DNA of 64,000 nt from a bacterium (GCA_021323635.1 JAJPKQ010000022.1:1-64000); one strand, 5' to 3'. Shown: positions 7,793-17,740, counted from the first letter of the stretch. The notes: generated from the sequence alone by a model not told the origin. Numbers and translations are program-made.

Positions 7793-9760
7793 ATGAGCGT
7801 GATCGCGCCGGAAACGATGATCGACGGGCGCTACCGGGTGATCGACCGCATCGGCGCGGGCGGCATGGCCGACGTCTACCTCGCCCATGACGAGCTGCTC
7901 GGACGCGAGGTTGCGGTGAAGATCCTCCACGAGCGCTTCGCCAGCGATGAGGAGTTTGTCGAGCGCTTTCGGCGCGAGGCCTCGGCGGCCGCACAGCTCT
8001 CGCACCCGAACATCGTCGCGATCTTCGATCGCGGCAGTTGGAACGGCACCTACTACATAGCGATGGAGTACGTGCCCGGCCGGACACTCAAGCAGCTGAT
8101 CAGAGAGCGCGGGCCGCTGCCGGCCGAGGAGGCGATCGAGATCGCAATCCAGGTGCTACGCGCCGCAAGCTTTGCCCATCGCCACGGCGTGATCCATCGC
8201 GACATCAAGCCGCACAACGTGATCCTCGGCGAGGAGGGTCGGGTGACCGTCACCGACTTCGGGATTGCGCGCGCGGGCAACTCCGAGATGACCCACACGG
8301 GCTCGATCATGGGGACCGCCCAATATCTCTCCCCCGAGCAGGCGCAGGGCGCTGAGGTGACGGCCGCAGCGGACATCTACGCCGTCGGCGTCCTGCTCTA
8401 CGAGCTGCTCACGGGCGTCGTCCCCTTCGAGGGGGAGAGCGCGGTCGCGATCGCCCTGCAGCACCTCTCGAGCGCTCCAGCGCGCATCGCCGAGCGCAAC
8501 CCCGCTGTCAGCCCACAGCTTGAAGCGGTCGTGATGCGCGCTCTTGCGAAGTCTCCCGGAGACCGCTACGCGAGCGCCGAGGAGCTGATCGCCGCGCTGG
8601 CGCAGGCGCGCTCGGGCGCGCCGGCGGGCGCCGCCGCCGCGGAGCCTCCGACCGCTGCGCTGCTGCTGCCGCCGGAGATTCCCAAGCAGGCATATGCAAG
8701 CGGGATGGCGAGCGCTGAGGCAGCGGCCGCCAACGGCCGCTCCACGCCCGCGGAGAGAGCGCAGGCCACAGGGGGATCCTCCTGGCGAAGGCGGCGCACC
8801 GCGATCGCGCTTGTCCTCGCTCTGCTGGCGGGCGGCGCGATCGCGGCCGCGCTGCTGCTCTCCGCGCCCGCGGAATCGGTCAGCGTCCCGGCGCTCGCCG
8901 GCCAGTCCCAGGCGGTCGCCGTGCAGACGCTGCGCGCGCTGCACCTGGTGGCGATCGCCGAACCGGCGGCTTCAACCGCGCCGCCGGGCACGGTCGTGAG
9001 CCAGCGCCCGGCGCCCGGCACGACGCTGTCGGTGGGCAGCCGCGTATACCTGACGATCTCCACCGGCGCCGGCACGGCGCTGATCCCGAAGGTCGCAGGG
9101 CTCGCCGAAAGACGTGCGCTCGCCCTGGTCTCCGCCGCCGGCTTCAAGACTACGGTCGCGCGCCAGAGCAGCCCGAGCCGGCGCGTGGGAACGGTAATCA
9201 GCACCAGCCCGCCCGAAGACGTCGAGGCGCAGCGTGGCGCTCTTGTCACTTTGTATGTCTCAAGCGGACCCTCCTCCTCGGAAGCGCCGGCGCTGGTCCA
9301 TGTCCCGGACCTGATCGGGATGAGCGAAGGCAGCGCCGAAGAAGCGCTCAGCGCAGCGGGCCTTGCGACCGGAGCGATCAGCAGCCGTGAAGCGCCGGGC
9401 AAGGCCGCGGGAACGGTGGTCGCCCAGCGACCGGCGGCAGGCAGCGCGGTCGCGGGCGGGACGGCTGTGGCGCTTGTGATCGCGGCGGCGCCCCGCCAGC
9501 CGACCGTGCCCAACGTGATCGGCAAGAGCGAGACCGCGGCCGCAGCCGCTCTGGGCGCGGCGGGCTTCTCGCCGGTCGCGCGCAGCGAAGCGGTGAGCAG
9601 CCCCGGTGAAGCGGGCATCGTGATCGAAGAGATCCCACCCGCTGGACGCCGCGCCGCGCGGGGATCGACCGTGACGATCGTGATCGGCACGCTCAGCAGC
9701 ACCCAGAGCACAACCACCACTGGCACCGCCGGCGAAGCGCCTGCGGCGCACGAACACTGA
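7793..9760 (+). CDS. pknB: PASTA-domain Ser/Thr kinase (PknB-like)
   Basis: Complete kinase motifs (HRDIKPHNVIL, TDFGIARA), TM, and repeated PASTA units (VPDLIGMSEGSAEEALSAAGL, VPNVIGKSETAAAAALGAAGF). Confidence 0.93.
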   Translation: MSVIAPETMIDGRYRVIDRIGAGGMADVYLAHDELLGREVAVKILHERFASDEEFVERFRREASAAAQLSHPNIVAIFDRGSWNGTYYIAMEYVPGRTLKQLIRERGPLPAEEAIEIAIQVLRAASFAHRHGVIHRDIKPHNVILGEEGRVTVTDFGIARAGNSEMTHTGSIMGTAQYLSPEQAQGAEVTAAADIYAVGVLLYELLTGVVPFEGESAVAIALQHLSSAPARIAERNPAVSPQLEAVVMRALAKSPGDRYASAEELIAALAQARSGAPAGAAAAEPPTAALLLPPEIPKQAYASGMASAEAAAANGRSTPAERAQATGGSSWRRRRTAIALVLALLAGGAIAAALLLSAPAESVSVPALAGQSQAVAVQTLRALHLVAIAEPAASTAPPGTVVSQRPAPGTTLSVGSRVYLTISTGAGTALIPKVAGLAERRALALVSAAGFKTTVARQSSPSRRVGTVISTSPPEDVEAQRGALVTLYVSSGPSSSEAPALVHVPDLIGMSEGSAEEALSAAGLATGAISSREAPGKAAGTVVAQRPAAGSAVAGGTAVALVIAAAPRQPTVPNVIGKSETAAAAALGAAGFSPVARSEAVSSPGEAGIVIEEIPPAGRRAARGSTVTIVIGTLSSTQSTTTTGTAGEAPAAHEH

Positions 9761-9764
9761 GCGC

Positions 9765-10892
9765 TTGAGCAGGCGATTTGTGAGAGCCCCAGGCGCAGCA
9801 GAGAGCGAGCCCTCCGGCCTGCGCGCAGGAGGCCTGCGCGTCGCCCTGCTTCAAGGGGGGACCTCCGCCGAGCGGGAGATCTCGCTCGCCTCCGCTCGCT
9901 GCATCCGCGAAGGACTTGAGGGGGCCGGCCACCGCGTGATGCCGATCACCATCACTGAGGAGGGCAGCTGGCTTCACCGCGGCGAGCGCCTGGCGCTTCA
10001 CCCGGGCGAGGGGCTGCTTGACGCCGACCTCGCCTTCCCCGCGCTGCACGGGCCCTACGGCGAGGACGGGACCGTGCAGGGGGTGCTCGAGACGCTGCGC
10101 ATCGCCTACGTCGGCTCGGACCTGCCCGCCTCGGCGATCTGCATCGACAAGATCCGCTTCAAGGACCTGATGCGCGCCTACGGCGTGCCGCAGGTTCGCT
10201 ACGTCGGCATCGAGGGCGCCTGGGCGCAGGCCCTGGCCGGCGCGGCGCCGCCCAAGGGCGCCTCGGATCCCGCCGAGGCTGCCGAGCGCCTCAGCGCGCT
10301 GCGCGCCTCGATCGCCGATCTCGGGCTGCCGCTGTTCGTCAAGCCTGCGCGGATGGGCTCGTCGTTGGGCATCGCACGCGTCGATCATGAGCGCGAGCTG
10401 CCCGGCGCGATCGCGGGCGCACTGCGCCACGATCGCCGCGTGATCATCGAGCAGGCGGCGAGCGGGGTCGAGGTCGAGTGCGCGCTGCTGGAGGACCCGG
10501 CCGGAGGGCCCCCGCTGGTCTCGACGCCCGGCGCAGTGCACCCGCAGGGAGACTGGTATGACTTTGGCGCCAAGTACTCGGCGGGGGGCATGGAGCTGAG
10601 CGTCCCGGCGCCGCTGCCTGAGGCGCTGCTGGCATCTGTGCGCCGGCAGGCGCTGGCGGTGTTCGAGCAGGTCGGTGCCGCCCACCTGGCGCGGGTTGAC
10701 TTCTTCGTCTGCGGCGAGGAGGTGCTTGTTAATGAGCTCAACACGATGCCCGGCTTCACGCCCACGAGCGTCTACCCGCGGCTGCTCGAGCACGAGGGGC
10801 TGCGCTACGCAGGGCTGCTCGAGCGCCTCTGCGCGCTGGCGCTCGCGCGAGAGGATCGCAGCAGCACGCCCGCTCCAAGCAGCCCGCGATAG
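9765..10892 (+). CDS. ddl: D-alanine--D-alanine ligase (TTG start)
   Basis: VALLQGGTSAEREISLAS, FPALHGPYGEDGTVQGVLE, YVGSDLPASAICIDKI, FVKPARMGSSLGI, VNELNTMPGFTPTSVYP. Confidence 0.93.
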   Translation: MSRRFVRAPGAAESEPSGLRAGGLRVALLQGGTSAEREISLASARCIREGLEGAGHRVMPITITEEGSWLHRGERLALHPGEGLLDADLAFPALHGPYGEDGTVQGVLETLRIAYVGSDLPASAICIDKIRFKDLMRAYGVPQVRYVGIEGAWAQALAGAAPPKGASDPAEAAERLSALRASIADLGLPLFVKPARMGSSLGIARVDHERELPGAIAGALRHDRRVIIEQAASGVEVECALLEDPAGGPPLVSTPGAVHPQGDWYDFGAKYSAGGMELSVPAPLPEALLASVRRQALAVFEQVGAAHLARVDFFVCGEEVLVNELNTMPGFTPTSVYPRLLEHEGLRYAGLLERLCALALAREDRSSTPAPSSPR

Positions 10893-11641
10893 ACCGCGTA
10901 AGGGATCAGGTTCCCAGCCGCACCTCGGCCGATCCGAGCACGCGCACAGAGTGCTGCGGAGCCGAACGCGCCAATCGCCCCGGCTGCGAGCGCCGGCGCG
11001 GCGATCGGCGTCGCGCGCGCCTTGAGCAGGCGGCGCGCCTTGAGCAGGGTGGCGCCGGCGATCACCGGGAGCCCGACCGTCCATGAGAGGGCGCCGGCCT
11101 CGATCGGGGCAAACCCGCGCGCTGCCGCGACGCTGAGTACGGCGCCGTGACGCGAGACTCCCGGCGCCAGCGCGAGCGCCTGCGCCACCCCGAGCGCCAG
11201 CCCGTCGCGAACACCCGCTTCGCTGATGCGCCGCTGCCTGCGCGCGCTGGAGGGCGCCCGCAACTGCACCGCGACCATCGCGGCGGCCCCCGCAAGCAGC
11301 CCCCATGCGATCGGCAGCTCGCCGCCGTGCGCCCGGTCGATACGGTCCTCCAGCGCATAGCCGGCCGCGGCGGGGAGCAGCAACGCAGGCAGGAGCGCGC
11401 GCGGCGGCGTGCGGGCGGCAAGCGCGCGTGACTGCGTGAGCAGACCGAGCGCGCTCGCTCCGTGCAGCGCCACCTCGAACGTGCGGCGGTCTGTGAGCGG
11501 CAGGGCGCCGGCGGGCCAGCGCAGCAGCGCGGGCAGCAGCGCGGTGTGCGAGGAGGAGGAGACCGGCAGCAGCTCGGCCGGTCCCTGCAGCAGCCCCAGC
11601 GCGAGCGCCCGCGATCGGCTCAGCGTCTCACTCGGTGGCAT
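10805..11641 (-). CDS. uppP: Undecaprenyl-diphosphatase (UppP/BacA-like), divergent
   Basis: Start MPPSETLSRSRALALGLLQGPAELLPVSSSSH (QxxxE and PVSSSSH motifs) and APGVSRHGAVLS; polytopic; 3' end overlaps ddl 3' end. Confidence 0.8.
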   Translation of the reverse strand: MPPSETLSRSRALALGLLQGPAELLPVSSSSHTALLPALLRWPAGALPLTDRRTFEVALHGASALGLLTQSRALAARTPPRALLPALLLPAAAGYALEDRIDRAHGGELPIAWGLLAGAAAMVAVQLRAPSSARRQRRISEAGVRDGLALGVAQALALAPGVSRHGAVLSVAAARGFAPIEAGALSWTVGLPVIAGATLLKARRLLKARATPIAAPALAAGAIGAFGSAALCARARIGRGAAGNLIPYAVYRGLLGAGVLLRSSRASASAQRRSSSPA

Positions 11642-12311
11642 CGAGCGCAGCTGCGCGCGTCGCGCGCACGCTCCTGCGTCGGCGCACCACCGCATAGACG
11701 AGCGCCAGCACGATCGCCGCAACGACCACATAGTCGACGTACTCGAAGCCGCGCCGCACCGACTGCCATTCGCTGCCCAGGGCGTTGCCCGCATAGGCGA
11801 GCGCGGCAGCCCAGATCGCCGATGCAAGCGCTGTGAGCACGCTGAAGCTGATGATCCCCATCCGCGCAACTCCCGCCGGCAGCGAGACAAAGGCACGAAC
11901 GAAGGGCACAAAGCGTCCGAAGAAGACCGTCGCCTTGCCGAAGCGCCCAAACCACTGCTCGGCTCGGGCGATCTGCGCGGGCGAGATGTGCAGCAGCCGC
12001 CCGTGCCTTTCAATCAGCTCGATGCGCCCGCCGTAGCCGATCGCATACGCGACCCACGATCCCACCAGCGCGCCGAGCGTGCCTGCTGCAATCGCTGCGG
12101 CCATCGTCAGCTGCGCATGTGCCCCCGCGCGCCCCGGATCGGCGACCGCAAAGCCGCCGAAGAGCATCACGACCTCGGAGGGGATCGGGATGCAGGCGGC
12201 GCTTGCGGCCATCAGCACGAAGATCGCCGGCCACCCGCCTTCGCGGACGAAGTCCGAGATGCCGTTGACGATCCCTTCGGTGATCGAGGCGCTGATCAGA
12301 GCGGCTGCCAT
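11628..12311 (-). CDS. DedA family membrane protein
   Basis: MAAALISASITEGIVNGISDF..., IPIPSEVVMLFGGF, FGRFVPFVRAFVSLPAGVARM. Confidence 0.88.
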   Translation of the reverse strand: MAAALISASITEGIVNGISDFVREGGWPAIFVLMAASAACIPIPSEVVMLFGGFAVADPGRAGAHAQLTMAAAIAAGTLGALVGSWVAYAIGYGGRIELIERHGRLLHISPAQIARAEQWFGRFGKATVFFGRFVPFVRAFVSLPAGVARMGIISFSVLTALASAIWAAALAYAGNALGSEWQSVRRGFEYVDYVVVAAIVLALVYAVVRRRRSVRATRAAALDATE

Positions 12312-12357
12312 AGGCACTTCACGATAGCCGCTCGCAGGTATCCGGCGGGCAGGTAGC

Positions 12358-13428
12358 GTGCAGGCTGTGAACGTCTGGATCGACCTCACAAACTCCCCCC
12401 ACGTGCTCGTGATGCGGCCACTGATCGCAGCCCTGGAAGGAGAGGGTCATAGGGTGACGGTGACCGCGCGCCGCTATGCGCAGACGGTGGAGCTGCTCGA
12501 GCGCTTCGGCATCGAGCACACGGTGATCGGCGCCCACCGCGGCGCCCGCGCGAGCGCGAAGGCGGCGGGCCTGCTGCAGCGCTCGCTCGCGCTCGTGCGC
12601 TTCGCGCGCGCGCACGGCCCCTTCGCGATCGCCCTTGGGCACGGCTCGAATGACGTCACGATCGCAGCCGCGCTGCTGCGCATTCCCTCCTCGACCGCCT
12701 TCGACTACGAGGCGGCGGCGCTTCAGCATCACATCAACTGCCGCCTGGCGCAGGCGGTGGTCGTGCCGGCCGCGATCCCACAGCAGCGACTGCGTCGCTA
12801 TGGGGCGGCCGGCAAGATCCATCCCTACGAGGGGCTCAAAGAGGAGTACTACCTGGCCGACTTCGAGCCCGATGCAGCGGTCCTGGGCGAGCTTGCAATC
12901 GAGGCGAGCCGACCGCTGGTGGTGGTGCGCACGCCGCCCGCGGCCGCGCTCTACCACCGCTTTGAGAACGAGCTCTTCAGCGCGCTGATCGACGAGCTCG
13001 CCCGCGCTCAGCAGGCCGAGGGCGTGCAGAGCGTGGTGCTGCCGCGCACCGCAGAGCAGCGCGCGCAGCTTGCGCGGGCGCCCGGCCTGATCGTTCCGCA
13101 GCGCGCAATCGACGCCCAGTCCCTGATCGCCTACGCGAGCCTTGTGATCTCCGCGGGCGGAACGATGAATCGCGAGGCTGTGGCGCTTGGCACGCCCGTG
13201 GTGAGCACCTTCGGCGGAGCCCTGGGAGCGGTCGATGAGGCGCTTGTCCGCGAAGGGCGCATGCGCCTGGTGCGCGCGCCTGGCGAGCTGCGCGGGCTGC
13301 TTGAAGGGCTGCCTGCGCTCGAGGAGCGCGGCGCCGCAGCGCCCAGGGTCAGACGCGACCCGCACCGGCTGCTTGAGCTGCTGCTGGCGCCGCTGCAGGC
13401 TGCGACCGGCGCTGGCGCGCAGGCGTAG
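12358..13428 (+). CDS. DUF354 family protein (glycosyltransferase-like fold)
   Basis: NVWIDLTNSPHVLVMRPLIAALEGEGHRVTVTARRYAQTVELLERFG typical of DUF354. Confidence 0.8.
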   Translation: MQAVNVWIDLTNSPHVLVMRPLIAALEGEGHRVTVTARRYAQTVELLERFGIEHTVIGAHRGARASAKAAGLLQRSLALVRFARAHGPFAIALGHGSNDVTIAAALLRIPSSTAFDYEAAALQHHINCRLAQAVVVPAAIPQQRLRRYGAAGKIHPYEGLKEEYYLADFEPDAAVLGELAIEASRPLVVVRTPPAAALYHRFENELFSALIDELARAQQAEGVQSVVLPRTAEQRAQLARAPGLIVPQRAIDAQSLIAYASLVISAGGTMNREAVALGTPVVSTFGGALGAVDEALVREGRMRLVRAPGELRGLLEGLPALEERGAAAPRVRRDPHRLLELLLAPLQAATGAGAQA

Positions 13429-13555
13429 GATGAAGCGACCTGGCAGGCGCGTGCAGCCGCCGGGAAGTTGTCGGCGAGCGCCCTGACCCAGGGTGGCTGC
13501 ACCCCCTACCGACGTCCAGACCTTGATGTTCAAAGAGCAAAGGAGAAGCAGAGAG

Positions 13556-14158
13556 ATGACCGCGCACAAGAGCTGTTGGCTGCTGGCGGTGGCTGCGGCC
13601 GCAGCGCTGATCGCCGGCTGCGGCTCAAGCGAAAAGAAGGCCGCCGCAAGCACGAGCACCAGCTCGAGCGCCTACGCCAAGGCGACGACTGGTGCATACG
13701 CGCCGACCTACGCCACGACCACGAGCGCAAGCAGCATGACCAAGGCCGCCGCGGCGGCGAGCAAGACGACTGCGGCGCCGGCGGGGGTGCGGATCGCCAC
13801 CGCCTCGGTCTCCGGGCTTGGCAAGGTGCTTGTCGACAGCAGCGGGCGCACCCTCTACACCTTCAGCCCCGACAACGCGAGCAAGGTGACCTGCACCTCC
13901 TCATGCGCAGCGGTCTGGCCCCCGCTCAAGCTTGAAGCCGGCGCAAAGCCGGTGGCCACCGGCGTGGTCAAGCAGTCGCTGCTCGGCAGCGACCCCGACC
14001 CTGAAGGCGGGAGCGTGGTCACCTACAAGGGCTGGCCGCTCTACACCTACGTCGCAGACTCCGCGGCGGGCATGGCAAGCGGCCAGGCGCTGCCGCTCAA
14101 CGGCGGCATCTGGTACGTGATCGCACCGTCGGGCGAAATAATCACGAAGAAGCCCTGA
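13556..14158 (+). CDS. Secreted lipoprotein with Lipoprotein_15 repeats (COG4315-like)
   Basis: RBS aggag; MTAHKSCWLLAVAAAAALIAGCGSSEKK lipobox; two repeats (VLVDSSGRTLYTFSPDNASKVTC..CAAVWPP; YKGWPLYTYVADSAAG). Confidence 0.85.
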   Translation: MTAHKSCWLLAVAAAAALIAGCGSSEKKAAASTSTSSSAYAKATTGAYAPTYATTTSASSMTKAAAAASKTTAAPAGVRIATASVSGLGKVLVDSSGRTLYTFSPDNASKVTCTSSCAAVWPPLKLEAGAKPVATGVVKQSLLGSDPDPEGGSVVTYKGWPLYTYVADSAAGMASGQALPLNGGIWYVIAPSGEIITKKP

Positions 14159-14175
14159 GCGAGGAGGGCGCCGGC

Positions 14176-14203
14176 GGAGCCCGGGCGCAGGCGCCCGGGC
14201 TCC
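14176..14203. terminator. GC-rich hairpin downstream of lipoprotein gene
   Basis: Perfect 12-bp arms GGAGCCCGGGCG / CGCCCGGGCTCC with 4-nt loop CAGG, 18 nt after the stop codon. Confidence 0.65.
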
Positions 14204-14231
14204 TCTCGCCCCGCTCGCCCTTAGAATCCTC

Positions 14232-16253
14232 GTGATGCGCCGAGCAATCAACGCAGCGGCCCTGCCTCTGCACCGGCACTCACTGCCCCAGCTGGCCGCC
14301 GACGCGGTGGCGCTCGCGCTCGCCTACTTTGCCGCCTTTGCGTTGCGCTTCGAGAACGGCCTGCCCTTCCGCTACGCGGTGCTGCGCGATCGCACGATCT
14401 GGTGGGCGACCCTGGCGGGGCTCTTGATCCTGATCCTGCTGCGCGCCTACCAGCGCGCGCCGCGCTTCTCCTCCCATCGCGACTACATGGCGATCGCGCG
14501 CGGAATCCTCCTGACGACGATCCTGCTGGTCGGGCTGATCGCGGTCGTGCGCCCGGTGCAACCTGAAGAAGGCCACCGCCTCGTCGCGGTCTCGCTGCCG
14601 GACTCCGTGACGGCGCTCTTCTTCCTGCTCGCGCTGTTGTTCCTGGTCGGCTGGCGCGTGCTCGTGCGCACGCTGCATGAGCGCCGCCTGCTCTCGGGCG
14701 TGCGCGGCGGGCCGCAGGGCAGCCGCACCGTGCTGATCGTCGGCGCCGGCGACGGCGGTCGCCTCGTGCTGCGCGAGATCCTGCGCAACCGCGAGCTGGG
14801 CCTGGTGCCGCTCGGCTTCCTGGACGATGACCCGCGCAAGCGCGGCCTGCGCATCGACGATGTGCGCGTGCGCGGCAACACCGAGTCCGACCTGCCGCGC
14901 ATCCTCGAGGAGTCCGAGCCGGACGAAGTCCTGATCGCAATCCCCTCGGCGCCCGGCGCGACGCGCGCGCGGGTGGTCAGGGAGTGCCGCAAGCGCTCGA
15001 TCCCGGTCCGCACCCTGCCGACGGTCTTCGAGCTGCTGCAGACGCGCGGCGCCTCGCCGCTGGCCCGACAGATGCGCGAGGTGCGCGTCGAGGACCTGCT
15101 CGGGCGCGAGCCGGTGCACATGGAGCTCGAACGCGTCGGCGCCTACCTGGCGGGCGACTGCGTGCTCGTAACCGGCGCGGGCGGGTCGATCGGCTCAGAG
15201 CTTTCTCGGCAGATCGCGCGAGTGGCGCCGCGACGGCTCGTGCTCGTCGACCACGCCGAGGGCAACCTCTTTGCGATCGAGCGTGAGCTGGTCGAGGAGC
15301 GTCACATTCACCCGGACGCGCTCGCTGTCGCGCTCGCCGACTGCCGCGATCGCGCGCGCATGGAGGAGCTATTTGCCGAGCACCGCCCCGGCGTGGTCTT
15401 CCATACCGCCGCCTACAAGCATGTGGGGCTGATGGAGGGCAACCCGGACCAGGCGATCGCAAACAACGCCCTTGCCACCGGCTTCATCGCCGAATGCGCC
15501 GGCCGCTTCGGGGCACGCTGCTTCGTGCTGGTCTCGACGGACAAGGCGGTCGCGCCGGCGACGGTGATGGGGGCCTCGAAGATGCTTGCGGAGCTGGCGC
15601 TGGACCTCGCCTCCGCGCGCCATCCGCGCACCACCTACAAGGCTGTGCGCTTCGGCAACGTGCTCGGCTCCTCAGGCAGCGTCGTGCCGATCTTCTCGCG
15701 CCAGATCGCCCGCGGCGGCCCGGTGACCGTCACCGACCTGCGCATGCGGCGATACTTCATGACGATACCGGAGGCCGTGCAGCTGATCATCCGCGCGGGG
15801 TCGCTCGACCCGACGCCGGGAGAGGAGGCGGCGCCCGCGCTCGGCCGTGCGGCACAGGTGCTGGTGCTCGACATGGGCGAGCCGGTCCGCATCATCGAGC
15901 TGGCGCGGACGATGATCGAGCTCTCCGGGCTCGAGCCCGAAAAGGACATCGAGATCGAGGTCGTCGGGCGCAGGCCCGGCGAGAAGCTTGACGAGCAGCT
16001 CTTCAACAGCTATGAGCACGCCCAGCCCACACCCGCGGAGCGCCTCCTGCTCGCCCGCCGCCGTCCCTTCCCGGCCGCACGGGTTGAGGCCTGGCTGGCT
16101 GAGATCGAGGCGCTCGCGGGGGCAGGGGACCAGGCTGCGCTCTGCAACCGCCTCTTTGAGCTGGTGCGCGAATGCGACGAGCTTGCCGGCGCAATCCACC
16201 TAGACTCGCTGGAGGCCCCGATCGAGCACCGCACGGAGGCGCTTCCCAGATGA
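14232..16253 (+). CDS. Polysaccharide biosynthesis nucleoside-diphosphate-sugar epimerase/dehydratase (CapD/PglF-like)
   Basis: Four TM N-terminus; NAD domain VLIVGAGDGGRLVLREI; catalytic domain VLVTGAGGSIGSELSRQIA, FHTAAYKHVGLMEGNPDQAIANN. Confidence 0.92.
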   Translation: MMRRAINAAALPLHRHSLPQLAADAVALALAYFAAFALRFENGLPFRYAVLRDRTIWWATLAGLLILILLRAYQRAPRFSSHRDYMAIARGILLTTILLVGLIAVVRPVQPEEGHRLVAVSLPDSVTALFFLLALLFLVGWRVLVRTLHERRLLSGVRGGPQGSRTVLIVGAGDGGRLVLREILRNRELGLVPLGFLDDDPRKRGLRIDDVRVRGNTESDLPRILEESEPDEVLIAIPSAPGATRARVVRECRKRSIPVRTLPTVFELLQTRGASPLARQMREVRVEDLLGREPVHMELERVGAYLAGDCVLVTGAGGSIGSELSRQIARVAPRRLVLVDHAEGNLFAIERELVEERHIHPDALAVALADCRDRARMEELFAEHRPGVVFHTAAYKHVGLMEGNPDQAIANNALATGFIAECAGRFGARCFVLVSTDKAVAPATVMGASKMLAELALDLASARHPRTTYKAVRFGNVLGSSGSVVPIFSRQIARGGPVTVTDLRMRRYFMTIPEAVQLIIRAGSLDPTPGEEAAPALGRAAQVLVLDMGEPVRIIELARTMIELSGLEPEKDIEIEVVGRRPGEKLDEQLFNSYEHAQPTPAERLLLARRRPFPAARVEAWLAEIEALAGAGDQAALCNRLFELVRECDELAGAIHLDSLEAPIEHRTEALPR

Positions 16254-17740
16254 GGACCGCAACGATCGCCCTCTCTCTAACCCATTCGCTCAGCGAGCTT
16301 GGTGCGCTCGTTGCGCTCGCCGGCCTTGCGGCAATCGCGCTGCTGGTCCTGATCTTCACCGTTCAGGGCCGGGAGATCCGGCGTCTGCGCGAGTGGGCTG
16401 GACGCGCCCCTGAGCGCGCCGCTGAGCGCTCCGCGCAGGTCGCGCCCGCCGGCGCGCAGCAGATGGCGCCCGCCGACGCTGCGCAGCGCCTGCAGGCGCC
16501 CGCATCGCAGCCTCCACGCGTGGTCGTCAAGCCGGTAGCGGCAGCGGCCTCCGCGCCCGCCGTGGCCGTGGCCTCCGCTGCGGCAGCTCCCGCGGCGGCC
16601 GAGGTCGGGGGAGCGCAGGAGGGCTCGCCCGCGGAGAACGGAGCGCTCCAGCCCTCAACAGACGGCGAGCAGGCGGAGGCGCCCGCAGCTGCCGATGAGG
16701 CCGGCAAGGCCGCAGAGGAGTCCGCCCCTGAGAGCTCACAGCCGGCCGATCAGCAGGCCCCGGCGCCGCTGACGGCCGCCGCTTCGGCGCGCAGCCAGGA
16801 GACGCCCGCCACGGCAGCGCCCTCGGCGGGCGAGTCAGCGGGTGCGCTTGCCGATGGGATCGCAGCGCCCGTCGCTGTGGGGGTCGCCGCGCTTGCCGCC
16901 CCGGCACAGACCGGGGGCTCGCAGGTCGCCGACAGGCCGCCCGAACGCCCGCGCTTCCCGCCTGCGCCCGAGCGCTCCGGCAGTGCGGCCAGGGCGCAGC
17001 GCGGTGCCTTCGGGGCACCGTCCGCACGTGCTCGCCAGCGGCGTCGCGAGCTGCCCGACCCCTCCGAATTCCGCTTCCTCCGCGATGAGCCACCGCCACG
17101 GCGCAGGGGGCTTCTGATCGCGCTCACGGTGGGCGTGATCATCGCTGCGGTGGCGATCGCGGCGGCGCTGATCGGAGCCAACAGCAGCGCGCCATCGGGC
17201 GCAACCGGCCAGCGGCACCCGACAGCGGGCGCCTCCAAGGGCCAAGCCTCCTCCAGCTCAGCACCCTCCCAGTCGCCCGCGAGCGTGCGCGTCGCGGTGC
17301 TCAACGCCACTGAAATCAACGGCCTCGCGCACCGCCTCGCCTCGCGCCTGCAGGGCGAAGGGTACGCCCACGCCGAGGCGCTGAGCTCGCGACCGGCGGG
17401 CAGCTTCTCCACGAGCGCCGTCGAGTATGCCCCCGGCTACCGCACTGCGGCCGAACGGGTGGCGCGTGAGCTTGCGATCGAAGGCGGCGCGGTGAAGCCC
17501 TTTGAAGGCGAAACCGGCGGTCTTGCGCCCGGCGCAGATGTTGTCGTGATCGCCGCCAGCTCCAGCACAGCCGGGGAAGCCACGCAGAGCGGCTCCGAAG
17601 GCAGCGCCGAAGGCGCGTCGAGCGCAACCCCGGCGCCGGGCGCAGAAACCGGTCAGGAAGCGACGGGCAGCGCTGAAGGCACGCCGACCGAAGGCTCCGC
17701 CGGTGCGCCGCGTGAAGGCGAAAGCACCACCGGTGGCTAG
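16250..17740 (+). CDS. LytR_C domain membrane protein (two TMs, Ala/Pro/Glu-rich cytoplasmic loop)
   Basis: ATGA overlap with preceding stop; LytR_C region SVRVAVLNATEINGLAHRLASRLQGEGYAHAEALSSRPAG...VVVIA. Confidence 0.78.
   Translation: MRTATIALSLTHSLSELGALVALAGLAAIALLVLIFTVQGREIRRLREWAGRAPERAAERSAQVAPAGAQQMAPADAAQRLQAPASQPPRVVVKPVAAAASAPAVAVASAAAAPAAAEVGGAQEGSPAENGALQPSTDGEQAEAPAAADEAGKAAEESAPESSQPADQQAPAPLTAAASARSQETPATAAPSAGESAGALADGIAAPVAVGVAALAAPAQTGGSQVADRPPERPRFPPAPERSGSAARAQRGAFGAPSARARQRRRELPDPSEFRFLRDEPPPRRRGLLIALTVGVIIAAVAIAAALIGANSSAPSGATGQRHPTAGASKGQASSSSAPSQSPASVRVAVLNATEINGLAHRLASRLQGEGYAHAEALSSRPAGSFSTSAVEYAPGYRTAAERVARELAIEGGAVKPFEGETGGLAPGADVVVIAASSSTAGEATQSGSEGSAEGASSATPAPGAETGQEATGSAEGTPTEGSAGAPREGESTTGG

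Noticed and set aside
8566-9726. 386-aa minus-strand ORF opposite pknB
   Set aside because: Antisense to a clear PASTA kinase; Ala/Arg/Pro-rich shadow ORF typical of high-GC DNA.
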